Notes under the pieces: model-generated
The model's database searches: none
What the model saw: the letters and a program-made list of their open reading frames with translations, nothing else
Told to the model about the DNA's origin: nothing
Translations under genes and position numbers: made by a program
In this document: in pieces, positions 40,496 to 49,147 of the stretch
How the letters are laid out: every line of letters starts with the position of its first letter
Numbering within the stretch: the stretch's first letter is position 1
Origin: Lewinella sp. IMCC34183
GTDB lineage: Bacteria > Bacteroidota > Bacteroidia > Chitinophagales > Saprospiraceae
Length of the DNA stretch: 64,000 nucleotides
Direction of reading: 5' to 3'
NCBI RefSeq assembly: GCF_003390915.1
Contig: NZ_QMEM01000008.1
Coordinates: forward strand, 62,001-126,000

Positions 40496-41149
40496 CTAGC
40501 TCAGGCGGGAAAGGAATTCTTTGAGCAGCGCCACATTCTTGATGCCGGGCGCATCCTCGAAGCGGCTATTCAGGTCGATTCCCCGGAACTGGGGATGATC
40601 GATGGCCCGAATGGCCTCCGCGTCGTCGGGGCCGATGCCTCCGCTCAGCAGGAAGGGGGTAGGGCCGTTGTATTCCCGGAGCTTGTCCCAGTTCCACTTC
40701 TTACCGGTACCCCCCGGCAGCCGGTGACCGCCGGTATCGAATACGAAGAGTCCGCAACTGCCGGTGTAGGGCGCAGTACGCTGAAAATCGAAGTCTTCGG
40801 TGACGGCAAAGGCCTTGCATATGGAGGCCTTGCGCAGGGTGTTGACACTCCACAGGAGCTTGAGCTCCTGGCAGTAGCCCGGACTTTCCTCACCGTGTAG
40901 CTGCACCCAGTCCAGGTGAAAATCGTGGACGCTGTTCAGCAGGTAGTCTACTTCGCCGTTCACGAATACACCTACGAGATCGGTATCGGTAAAGAGGTCG
41001 CTGTTGTTGCCGATCCATTCGCTCAGCGCGGGGGTTCCGGCGAAGCGGGGAGAATCCGGATGAAAGATCAACCCCAGGTAATCCACGCCCAGGCCGTTCA
41101 CGGCGGCGATATTTTCCGGCTCGCGCAGGCCGCAGACCTTTACCCTCAT
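40496..41149 (-). CDS. trpF: Phosphoribosylanthranilate isomerase
   Basis: 217-aa TIM barrel for the third step of tryptophan synthesis. KVCGLREPENIAAV holds the catalytic Cys near residue 5, and the catalytic Asp is in FVFDTGG. PFLLSGGIGPDDAEA and GIDLNSRFEDAPGIKN form the phosphate site. Overlaps the trpC stop by four bases (ATGA). Confidence 0.93.
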   Translation of the reverse strand: MRVKVCGLREPENIAAVNGLGVDYLGLIFHPDSPRFAGTPALSEWIGNNSDLFTDTDLVGVFVNGEVDYLLNSVHDFHLDWVQLHGEESPGYCQELKLLWSVNTLRKASICKAFAVTEDFDFQRTAPYTGSCGLFVFDTGGHRLPGGTGKKWNWDKLREYNGPTPFLLSGGIGPDDAEAIRAIDHPQFRGIDLNSRFEDAPGIKNVALLKEFLSRLS

Positions 41150-41964
41150 GCTATGGCGTCTTTGTAAATGTCATCGATCTGCCGGGTCTTCCGGATGAAC
41201 TCGGCGCAGGCCTTCCCCGGGTCGGGCTGGCGCATGAAGTAGGTGCCGATGAGGAATCCCCGGAAACCCGACCGCCACAGCTTGACGATCGACTGGGGGT
41301 CGTCGATACCGCTCTCACTGATGCGCATGATGCCCGGCGGCAGCATTTCCGCGAGCTCGAGGCTGTTGGTGATGCTGACCGAGAAGTCACCCAGGTTCCG
41401 GTTGTTGACGCCGATGATGTCCACGTTGGGACTGATGCGCGCCACCTCTTCCTCGCTATGCACTTCGCAGATTACCTGCAGCCCGAGCTCGTCGGCCTCC
41501 GCGGCCAGCTCGTCGATCTGCTGGGGGGATAGCACCGCGGCGATGAGGAGTACGGCGTCCGCTCCCAGGGCCCGGGATTCGTGCAGCTGGTAGCGGTCAA
41601 TGAGAAAGTCCTTGCGGATAACGGGAATGTCGACCGCCGCGCGCACCTGCCGGATATCGTCGGGCAGTGCGCCGAAGAATTCCTCGTCGGTCAGGCAGCT
41701 GATGGCCGCGGCCCCGGCGGCGGCGTAGCCCCGGGCGACCGTGGCGGGGTCGGCGGCCAGGTTGATGTCCTGTTGGGAGGGGGATTTGCGCTTGAATTCG
41801 GCGATCAGCCCGAAGTTCTTATTGGACTCCAGGGCCTGGCACAGGTTGTGGCGCTTGTGCTCGTAGGCCGCCGAATCCTGCAGCGCATCCAGGCTGACCC
41901 GATCGCGCCGGTCCTTCACCTCAAGTTTCTTGCGTTCGATGATGCGGTCGAGAATGTTGGCCAT
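41146..41964 (-). CDS. trpC: Indole-3-glycerol-phosphate synthase
   Basis: 272-aa TIM barrel for the fourth step of tryptophan synthesis. Key segments are LIAEFKRKSPSQ, SCLTDEEFFGA, VIRKDFLIDRYQ, VNNRNLGDFSV and ISESGI. The start is the ATG of MANILDRII; the longer frame overruns into the trpD end. Coupled to trpF by overlap. Confidence 0.94.
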   Translation of the reverse strand: MANILDRIIERKKLEVKDRRDRVSLDALQDSAAYEHKRHNLCQALESNKNFGLIAEFKRKSPSQQDINLAADPATVARGYAAAGAAAISCLTDEEFFGALPDDIRQVRAAVDIPVIRKDFLIDRYQLHESRALGADAVLLIAAVLSPQQIDELAAEADELGLQVICEVHSEEEVARISPNVDIIGVNNRNLGDFSVSITNSLELAEMLPPGIMRISESGIDDPQSIVKLWRSGFRGFLIGTYFMRQPDPGKACAEFIRKTRQIDDIYKDAIA

Positions 41965-42016
41965 GGATAAATTGCTTAGAAAACGGGAAGATAAGGCATT
42001 CGCCCCGGCCAAGGTT

Positions 42017-43009
42017 CTACGCGTCCAGCAGTTTCCGCAGGACGCCACGGGCCGCGCCGCTGCGCAGGCTTTCGCGGGCTTCCGCCACGCAATCCGGCAG
42101 GCTCCGGTCGGGATGAATCACCCGTATCGCCAGGCCGGCGTTGGCGCACACCACGTCGGTCTGGGCGGGGGTAGCCTCGCCGTCCAGCACCGCCAGGAAG
42201 ATCGCCTTGCCCTCCGCGGCGGTCTCGCCACCGTACAGGTCGGCGGGCTGCAGGGCGGGAAGCCCGAAATCGCTGGGTTCGTAAATGGCCTGGCACCTGC
42301 GTCCGCGCACGCTGGCCCCCCCGGTAAGGCTAATCTCGTCGTAGCCGTCCAGGGCGTGAACGATCAGGTAATCGCGCGTTTCCTCTCCCTGCAGGAGGTA
42401 ATCGTAGATGCGGCTGACCTCGCGGTCGTAGGTACCGAAGAGCTGGTAACGGGGGCGGGCGGGGTTAATGAGCGGCCCCAGCAGGTTGAAGAAGGTCCGC
42501 ACCCGCAGCGATTTACGCACGGGCACCACGTTCTTCATGGCGGGGTGGAACAGGGGAGCGTGGAGGAAGCAGATGCCGGCACGATCCAGGTGGCCGATCA
42601 GGGTGTCGCGGTCATTGGTGAAGGTGTAGCCCAGGGCCTGGAGCACATCGCTACTGCCCACGTTGCTGCTTACCCCGTAGCTGCCGTGCTTGGTGACGGG
42701 GTAGCCGGCGCCGGCCACGACCACGCACGACAGGGTACTGATATTGAAGGTATTCTTGCCGTCGCCGCCGGTGCCGACGATGTCGATCGTTTCCCGGCCG
42801 TCGAGCGGCAGGGGGCGGGCCAGCTCCAGCATCGCGTCGCGGAAGCCCTGAATCTCGGAGAGGTGGGGCGGGCGCATATTGATCGCGGACACCACGGCCG
42901 CGATCTCCGGTTCGGCCGCCTCGCCGTTGGCGATCCGCTTCAGAGTAGTATAGGCATCGGCGCGGCTCAGGGGCGCGCGGGCATAGAGCTGGTTGAGCAA
43001 ATTTTTCAT
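42017..43009 (-). CDS. trpD: Anthranilate phosphoribosyltransferase
   Basis: 330 aa. The PRPP-binding motif is DIVGTGGDGKNTFNIST, followed by VTKHGSYGVSSNVGSSD and the conserved VFNLLGPLINP-like segment (FFNLLGPLINPARP). Second step of tryptophan synthesis. It is not fused to a glutamine amidotransferase domain. trpE/G are not found upstream; the next gene is a barrel protein. trpC follows after 52 bases. Confidence 0.94.
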   Translation of the reverse strand: MKNLLNQLYARAPLSRADAYTTLKRIANGEAAEPEIAAVVSAINMRPPHLSEIQGFRDAMLELARPLPLDGRETIDIVGTGGDGKNTFNISTLSCVVVAGAGYPVTKHGSYGVSSNVGSSDVLQALGYTFTNDRDTLIGHLDRAGICFLHAPLFHPAMKNVVPVRKSLRVRTFFNLLGPLINPARPRYQLFGTYDREVSRIYDYLLQGEETRDYLIVHALDGYDEISLTGGASVRGRRCQAIYEPSDFGLPALQPADLYGGETAAEGKAIFLAVLDGEATPAQTDVVCANAGLAIRVIHPDRSLPDCVAEARESLRSGAARGVLRKLLDA

Positions 43010-43021
43010 AACGGAACGTTC

Positions 43022-43891
43022 TCAGAAGCGGAAGCCTACGCTGGCCTGGATCACGCGGTTGTAGTCCTTGTCGGATACGTTGTATTCCCGCTCGCTCACG
43101 CCATCGGTACGGGTGAGGCGCAAGTCGTTCTCTCCGCGGGTGGCATCCGTCAGGCCGAACTGGTAGCGTACACCCAGGTACAGGCCACTGTTGAGGAAGA
43201 AGGAGGCGCCGCCCACCAGGCCGAAATCGAGGCGCCGGTAGAGGGGGCGGTCGTCCTCTGAGTTGTAGTAGGCATCGATGACGGTGGGAAAGGTATTGTT
43301 CGGGTCCGACTCGATCACCGCTTGCTGCTGGGTAACGTTATTGAAGTAGTTGAAGTCGTAGTTGACGCTGATCGGCTCGATGCCCTGACCCTGGTTGTTG
43401 ATCAGGTTCGTGTACTCGGCCGATCCGCTGGCCCGGCTGTTCACCAAAAAGCCGGCGGAGACCCCGGCTTCAAGTTCGACGGGGCCGATCTTGTGGTAGG
43501 CGACCAGGGGAATGTCGATGTAGCTGTTCAGTACGTCCCGTTCACTCGTCACCGTACCGGTGAGCCGGTCGTTGTTCACGGACGGGTCGAGGGAGTAGAG
43601 ATAGAAATAGGACGGCCCGTTGTAGAGCACTTCACCGCCCTTCTGACTGTACATGAGGTCGGCCTTGAGGCCAAACAGGTCGGTGATGGCGTAGGCGAAA
43701 GTGGCGCCGACGTGGAAGCCGGTGGTGCGGTTGAATTCCTCCAGGTCCATGCCGTCGGCTCCCATCTCGGAGTCGGCGTCGAAGGAGATAAAGTTGAGTC
43801 CGGCGCGGAACCCGCCGCTGAACTCCTGAGCGTGGAGGAGCGAAACCGGCAGAAGGGTGAGGCAGAAAACTGCTGTTCGGAAGACGTTCAT
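43022..43891 (-). CDS. Outer-membrane beta-barrel protein
   Basis: 289 aa with signal peptide (FCLTLLPVSLLHAQ) and alternating strands such as FSGGFRAGLNFISFDADSE, FGLKADLMYSQKGGEVLYN, DIPLVAYHKIGPVELEAGVS and the terminal VIQASVGFRF, ending in Phe as outer-membrane proteins do. It fits the PorT-like barrel family. It lies 12 bases upstream of trpD on the same strand, but a functional link is unlikely. Confidence 0.8.
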   Translation of the reverse strand: MNVFRTAVFCLTLLPVSLLHAQEFSGGFRAGLNFISFDADSEMGADGMDLEEFNRTTGFHVGATFAYAITDLFGLKADLMYSQKGGEVLYNGPSYFYLYSLDPSVNNDRLTGTVTSERDVLNSYIDIPLVAYHKIGPVELEAGVSAGFLVNSRASGSAEYTNLINNQGQGIEPISVNYDFNYFNNVTQQQAVIESDPNNTFPTVIDAYYNSEDDRPLYRRLDFGLVGGASFFLNSGLYLGVRYQFGLTDATRGENDLRLTRTDGVSEREYNVSDKDYNRVIQASVGFRF

Positions 43892-44096
43892 GGGGGTAAT
43901 TTTCGGGTCAAAGATGCGCTTATTTTGCCTAAAGGGCCCCTTTCGCCCCGGCCCCGGGTTTCCCGACCTTGCGGAGAGCCTGCCGGGGGAGTAGCGGGGG
44001 CGTGGGGATCAAATGAGGCGGGCGCGCGGGTGCGGGGTTGTACGCAAATGAGGGAAAGTAGATGGATAATTCGGGAAAATCGAAAACTATCTTTTG

Positions 44097-44104
44097 TAGC
44101 TTTG
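44097..44104 (+). promoter_or_regulatory. Putative -7 box of the first susCD operon
   Basis: TAGCTTTG, exact TAnnTTTG match. The leader to the susC ATG would be about 115 bases and contains a perfect 8-bp hairpin (44123-44130 with 44138-44145). Confidence 0.5.
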
Positions 44105-44122
44105 TGCATCCTTTACACACGC

Positions 44123-44145
44123 CACGGTAACATTGGCTTACCGTG
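44123..44145 (+). promoter_or_regulatory. Leader hairpin in the susC mRNA
   Basis: CACGGTAA and TTACCGTG enclose the 7-base loop CATTGGC in the 5' leader of the first susC gene. It could affect mRNA stability or translation; no known riboswitch is recognised. Confidence 0.4.
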
Positions 44146-44224
44146 TGCTTCCGCCAAATCTTTACGACGGCCGTCCTGGTGCGTCGTCCGCCTTACTACT
44201 TCCTAACCTTTCAACTAACCATAA

Positions 44225-47200
44225 ATGCAGAGATTTCTAACCGTTCTCGCGTTAGTGTTCGGGACCCTTGGATCGTTGCTGGCCCAGCAATCGATTTCGG
44301 GGACAATCACGGACGCTACGGGCGAGCCGCTCATCGGAGCATCTATCCTGGTAGCAGGTACAACCACCGGTACGGTCACCGACTTCGACGGTACCTTTTC
44401 CCTTTCCGTTCCTGAGGGCGGGGAAGAGCTTATCGTCAGCTATACGGGCTTTGCCACCCAGCGGGTTCCGCTGACCGCGGCGTCTACCTACGACGTGGTC
44501 CTCGCCGAGGGCGTCCAGCTCAACGACGTGGTCGTGACGGCGCTCGGTATCTCCCGTGAGGAGAAATCGCTGGGCTACGCCGTGGCCCAGGTCGACGGTG
44601 CCGACCTCAACAAGGCGCAGGAGACCAACCTGGTCAGCAGCCTGAGCGGTCGCGTAGCCGGCGCCCAGATCAACAACTCGAACAACGGCCTCAGCGGCTC
44701 GTCGAGCATTCTCCTTCGCGGGGCTACCTCGATCACCGGCAACAACCAGCCGCTGTTCGTCGTCGACGGTACGCCCATCGACAACAGCTCCTTTAACGGC
44801 AGTGGTGCCGCTTCCGGCGACGGTGGCCAGGACTACGGTAACCTCGCCCAGGACATCAACCCCAACGACATCGCTTCGGTCTCCGTACTGAAGGGCGGTG
44901 CCGCCGCCGCGCTCTACGGTTCGCGGGCGTCCAACGGCGTCATCCTGATCACCACCAAGAGCGGTCAGAACCGCAAAGGGGTCGGCGTGACCATCAGCTC
45001 CGGCGTACAGTTCAACCAGGTGGCCCTGCTGCCCGACTACCAGAACCAGTACGGCGGTGGCACGCGCCCCACCTTCAACACCTTCGATTTCGACGAAGAC
45101 ATTCACCCGGCGGAGTGGCGGGAATTCCAGGGCCAGCCCCTGGTCGACTACTCCTTCGACGGCAGCTGGGGCCCCGAGCTGGACGGCACCCTCGTCCGCC
45201 ACTGGGACAGCTGGTTCCCCGGGGAGAACTTCGGCGAGCTGCGCCCCTGGGTAGCGTCTCCCGACAACGTCCGCGACTTCTACGAAACCGGCGTGCAGTT
45301 CAACAACAACGTATCGATCGCCGGGGGCAACGACCAGACCACCTTCCGCCTTTCGTACACCAACAACGACAACAGCGGCGTGTACCCGACCTCCACGCTG
45401 AAGCGCAACACGATCAACGTGAGCGCCACCCAGAAACTGGGCAGCAAGCTGACGGCCGCCATCAACGGCAACTACGTCAATACCCGTGGCGCGGGCCGGC
45501 CCGGTATCGGTTACGGAACCGGCTACGCGGTCAACGTGCAGACCAACTTCAACCAGTGGTGGCAGCGGCAGCTCGACATCGACCGGCTGAAAAATTACCA
45601 GCAGGCCGACGGCTCGCCCCGCAGCTGGAACATCAACGGCCCCGAGGACCTGGATGCCCTGTACTGGGAGAGCCCCTACTGGACGATCAACAAGGACCTC
45701 AGCGGCGACCAGCGCGACCGCGTTTTCGGTAACCTGAGCCTGCAGTACGATATCCTTCCGGGCCTCTCGCTGCAGGGATTCGTGCGTACCGACTACTTCA
45801 CCTTCCGGACCAACAGCCGGATTGCCTCGGGGACGCCCACGGCCCTGGACTACTACGAGACGCGCAACATCACCAGCCGCGAGAACAACTACGAGGCACT
45901 GCTCAACTACTCCACTTCGATCAGCGAGTTCACCATTGACGCCCAGGCGGGAGCCAACCTCCGGAAGAATTTCTATGACTTCAACCGGAGCAAGACCGAC
46001 GGCGGACTGAACGTACCCGAACTGTACACGATCGAGTCGTCCATCTCCCGACCCATCATCGACAACTTCCGCAGCGAGAAGGAGGTGCAGTCGGTTTACG
46101 GCCGCGTAAGCCTCGGCTGGCGCTCGTTGTTCTACGTGGACGCCACGGCCCGTAACGATTGGTCCTCGACCCTGGAGGCCGGCAACAACAGCTACTTCTA
46201 CCCCTCGGTATCCTCGAGCTTCGTCTTCAGCGAGCTCATCGGCGGCCGCGACATCATCAGCTTCGGTAAACTTCGCGGCGGCGTAGCCACGGTGGGCAAC
46301 GATACCGACCCCTACAACACCCGCAACTTCCTCATCAACCGGGGACCGTTCGGCCGCCGGCCCGGCTTCGGCGTGTCCAACACCCTGAACAACTTCGACC
46401 TGGTATCGGAGCGCATCACCACCTGGGAGGTCGGTCTGGACATGCGGTTCCTCAACGACCGCGCGGGCTTCGACTTCACCTACTATAACATCGAGTCGCG
46501 CGACCTGATCATCCCGGTCAGTATCTCGGGTACCTCGGGCTACGGAAGCACCTACCTTAACGCCGGACTGCTCTCCAACAAGGGCATCGAGCTGCGGGTA
46601 TACGGTACCCCGGTACAGACCGAGAACTTTACCTGGAACACCTCGGTCAACTTTGCCCGCAACCGCAACCAAGTCGTGGAACTGGCCGAGGGTGTAGACC
46701 GCCTCTCGATCGACGGCAGCTGGAATGTGACCTTCCTGGCCGAAAAGGGCGAACCCTACGGCTCGCTGAATGGCGCCGGCTACGCCCGCAACGACGACGG
46801 AGACGTACTCGTGGACGAAGAAGGATACCCCATCCGGGAGACGAACCTCGATTTCGGCAGCGCCTACCCCGACTTCACCGGTGGCTTCCTGAACGACTTC
46901 CAGATCTACGGCTTTAACCTGTCGACCCTGATCGATTTCCGGAAGGGCGGCTCGCTTTACTCGGTTTCTAACCTCTTCGGCAGCTACTCCGGCGTGCTGG
47001 CGAGTACCGCCGGCAACAACGCGAAGGGCAACCCCGTACGTGATCCCGCGACCAACGGTGGCGGAATCCTCGTCGAGGGTGTCCGCGAGGACGGTACCCC
47101 CAATGAGACGTACATCGACATTCGTCCTTACTTCGAAACCCTCTACGGCTACCCCGAGGCATTCATCTATGATGCCAGCTTTATCAAGCTCCGCGAGGTG

Positions 47201-47416
47201 TCGATCGGCCGGGCGCTGCCCGCCCGGTGGTTCGAGAACAACTTCATCGGCAACGCCACCGTCAGCCTCACCGGTCGTAACCTGGCTATTCTGCACAAGA
47301 ATACCCCCAACATCGACCCCGAGGCCGCGCTTTCGAACGGTAACGTCCAGGGCTTTGAGAACGGACAGAACCCCAGTGTCCGGAGCTTCGGCGTAAGCCT
47401 CAACGTAGGCTTCTAG
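44225..47416 (+). CDS. SusC/RagA-family TonB-linked outer-membrane transporter (first copy)
   Basis: 1063 aa. The signal peptide (LVFGTLGSLLAQ) is followed by a carboxypeptidase-regulatory-like beta domain (about 22-95, ISGTITDATGEPLIGASILV). The plug domain holds NDVVVTALGISREEKSLGYA and QPLFVVDGTPIDN, then a C-terminal barrel ends in SFGVSLNVGF. It imports an oligomeric nutrient with its SusD partner 28 bases downstream. No carbohydrate enzyme, sigma or regulator is adjacent, so the substrate cannot be inferred. Confidence 0.95.
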   Translation: MQRFLTVLALVFGTLGSLLAQQSISGTITDATGEPLIGASILVAGTTTGTVTDFDGTFSLSVPEGGEELIVSYTGFATQRVPLTAASTYDVVLAEGVQLNDVVVTALGISREEKSLGYAVAQVDGADLNKAQETNLVSSLSGRVAGAQINNSNNGLSGSSSILLRGATSITGNNQPLFVVDGTPIDNSSFNGSGAASGDGGQDYGNLAQDINPNDIASVSVLKGGAAAALYGSRASNGVILITTKSGQNRKGVGVTISSGVQFNQVALLPDYQNQYGGGTRPTFNTFDFDEDIHPAEWREFQGQPLVDYSFDGSWGPELDGTLVRHWDSWFPGENFGELRPWVASPDNVRDFYETGVQFNNNVSIAGGNDQTTFRLSYTNNDNSGVYPTSTLKRNTINVSATQKLGSKLTAAINGNYVNTRGAGRPGIGYGTGYAVNVQTNFNQWWQRQLDIDRLKNYQQADGSPRSWNINGPEDLDALYWESPYWTINKDLSGDQRDRVFGNLSLQYDILPGLSLQGFVRTDYFTFRTNSRIASGTPTALDYYETRNITSRENNYEALLNYSTSISEFTIDAQAGANLRKNFYDFNRSKTDGGLNVPELYTIESSISRPIIDNFRSEKEVQSVYGRVSLGWRSLFYVDATARNDWSSTLEAGNNSYFYPSVSSSFVFSELIGGRDIISFGKLRGGVATVGNDTDPYNTRNFLINRGPFGRRPGFGVSNTLNNFDLVSERITTWEVGLDMRFLNDRAGFDFTYYNIESRDLIIPVSISGTSGYGSTYLNAGLLSNKGIELRVYGTPVQTENFTWNTSVNFARNRNQVVELAEGVDRLSIDGSWNVTFLAEKGEPYGSLNGAGYARNDDGDVLVDEEGYPIRETNLDFGSAYPDFTGGFLNDFQIYGFNLSTLIDFRKGGSLYSVSNLFGSYSGVLASTAGNNAKGNPVRDPATNGGGILVEGVREDGTPNETYIDIRPYFETLYGYPEAFIYDASFIKLREVSIGRALPARWFENNFIGNATVSLTGRNLAILHKNTPNIDPEAALSNGNVQGFENGQNPSVRSFGVSLNVGF

Positions 47417-47444
47417 CATCCTCCCCAACTAAAATATAATCCAA

Positions 47445-48902
47445 ATGACACGCATCTTTCTTGCGACTCTCGTTGCTTTCGGACTGTCTTCCTGTACGGA
47501 TGACTTCGCCGAGATCAACACCAATCCGAACTCCCCCACCGAGGTACCTACCTCCTACCTCTTTACGGAGGCGGAGGGCAGCCTCGTCGCCGACCTGGTG
47601 GGCGAGGGCGGACTCTCGACCATCGGTCAGCACTACGCCCAGTACCTGTCCCAGACGCAGTATACCGACGTCACCCGCTACAACTCCGTGGAGAGTTCCT
47701 TCTACGGCATATACAGCGACGGGCTGCAGGACCTGCAGACCATCATCAACCTGAACACCGACCCCGCTTCCGCCGACCGGGTGGACGATTCGGGATCCAA
47801 TGCCAACCAGATCGCCCTGGCAACCATCCTGCTCCAGTGGGGCTACCTGAATGTTACGGACATCTGGGGCGACGTACCCTACAGCGAGGCCCTGCAGGGC
47901 GCCGAAAACTTCTCGCCCGTCTACGACGAGCAGGAGCAGATTTACCGCAGCGCCGTGGAAAAACTGGTGATGGCCGGCGACATGATCGAAGCGGGTACTG
48001 TGACCGGAGACCTGATTTACAACGGCGATATGGAGGCGTACCGCCTCTTCGCTAACAGCCTGATCCTGCGGGCCGGACTGCGCGTAGCCAACGTTGCGCC
48101 GGCACTCGGCGAGGAATGGACCAAGCTGGCCCTGAGCCGGGGGGTATTCACCTCCAACGACGACAACGCCCAGCTGGTCTACGCCGGTACCGGCGGTCTG
48201 GGTGACAATACCTGGTTCGTCAACTACCAGACGCGCTCCGACTACGCCGTCAGCGCTCCGGTGGTCAACACCCTGCAGGAACTGAACGACCCGCGCCTCA
48301 TGGTGTACGCCCGCCCTACCGCCAACACGGCCAATACGGCCAACCCCCAGTACGTGGGTAAGGTGTACGGCGTCACGGAGGCCGTTGCCCTGCAGCAGAA
48401 AAACGCCGATACCTCCTTTCCGGGACTTGACTTCGTAGGTCGTACCGCTCCCGCGGTCATCCTCACCTACAGCGAGGTACTCTTCAACCAGGCCGAGGCC
48501 GCCGCCCGCGGCTGGATCGACGGCGACGCGGAGGAACTGTACAACGCCGCCATCACCGCGAGCATGAACCAGTGGGGGATCACCAACCAAACCGCCATCG
48601 ACAGCTACCTGGCACAGGAAGACGTGGCCTACGATAGCGACAACTTCGAGATGTCCATCGGCAACCAGAAATGGTTGTCCCTGTACTTCCAGGGCCTCGA
48701 GGGCTGGGCGGAATACCGCCGCCTCGGCTACCCCGACCTGATGCCCGCCCCGGCCGCCCTGCTGACCGACCAGATCCCGCGGCGTCGCGGCTATACCGTC
48801 ACGGAATTCTCCCTGAACCGCGAGAATTACAATGCCGCAATCGAACGGCAGTTCGGTGGAGAGGATACCCTCGACGGCCGCATCTGGTGGGACGTAGAGT
48901 AG
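47445..48902 (+). CDS. SusD/RagB-family nutrient-binding lipoprotein (first copy)
   Basis: 485 aa. A lipobox (FGLSSCTDD, Cys17) precedes the SusD-like fold of the shorter SusD_2 type: EINTNPNSPTEVPTSYLFTE near the N-terminus, TDIWGDVPYSEALQG, LANSLILRAGLRV-type helix (FANSLILRAGLRVANVAP) and a C-terminal IERQFGGEDTLDGRIWWDVE. It forms the lid of the SusC transporter. A strong terminator follows, separating this pair from the next. Confidence 0.93.
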   Translation: MTRIFLATLVAFGLSSCTDDFAEINTNPNSPTEVPTSYLFTEAEGSLVADLVGEGGLSTIGQHYAQYLSQTQYTDVTRYNSVESSFYGIYSDGLQDLQTIINLNTDPASADRVDDSGSNANQIALATILLQWGYLNVTDIWGDVPYSEALQGAENFSPVYDEQEQIYRSAVEKLVMAGDMIEAGTVTGDLIYNGDMEAYRLFANSLILRAGLRVANVAPALGEEWTKLALSRGVFTSNDDNAQLVYAGTGGLGDNTWFVNYQTRSDYAVSAPVVNTLQELNDPRLMVYARPTANTANTANPQYVGKVYGVTEAVALQQKNADTSFPGLDFVGRTAPAVILTYSEVLFNQAEAAARGWIDGDAEELYNAAITASMNQWGITNQTAIDSYLAQEDVAYDSDNFEMSIGNQKWLSLYFQGLEGWAEYRRLGYPDLMPAPAALLTDQIPRRRGYTVTEFSLNRENYNAAIERQFGGEDTLDGRIWWDVE

Positions 48903-48917
48903 TATATATTACCGACT

Positions 48918-48935
48918 GGTCACCCCTGGGTGACC
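48918..48935 (+). other. Perfect 8-bp hairpin after the first susD
   Basis: GGTCACCC-CT-GGGTGACC, directly before the main terminator; its two-base loop makes it more likely a protein-binding palindrome or cruciform than an RNA terminator. Confidence 0.35.
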
Positions 48936-48940
48936 GACGC

Positions 48941-48979
48941 ACCGGGGGAGAAGCAAGTTGCTTCTCCCCCGGTTTTTTT
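48941..48979 (+). terminator. Strong Rho-independent terminator of the first susCD operon
   Basis: Perfect 16-bp arms (48941-48956 and 48958-48973) around a single central base, with a T7 run. Nearly symmetric, so it could work in both directions. Confidence 0.88.
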
Positions 48980-49096
48980 ATGCTCCGACCCTCGGCAGGA
49001 CCGGTGTACGAGAATAGCACGACGGATAATATTCTGCACAAAAGTTAAGGTTTTACCGGTGCATATTACCGGGCCGTCCCCTAGGGTTAAATAGCC

Positions 49097-49123
49097 ATCA
49101 AAGCAGGTATTTACTGCCTTGAT
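49097..49123 (+). promoter_or_regulatory. Operator-like inverted repeat upstream of the second susC
   Basis: ATCAAAGCAG and CTGCCTTGAT form 10-base arms with one mismatch around GTATTTA, 25 bases before the susC ATG. The size and symmetry suit a dimeric regulator. No exact TAnnTTTG box is seen for this operon. Confidence 0.35.
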
Positions 49124-49147
49124 ATCTACCATCTTAACCCACGTTTT

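Noticed and set aside
44252-47428. A 1058-codon open frame on the minus strand opposite the first susC
   Set aside because: It mirrors the GC-rich codon pattern of susC; its translation shows no domain and is rich in Val/Gly/Asp/Arg as expected of an antisense shadow.
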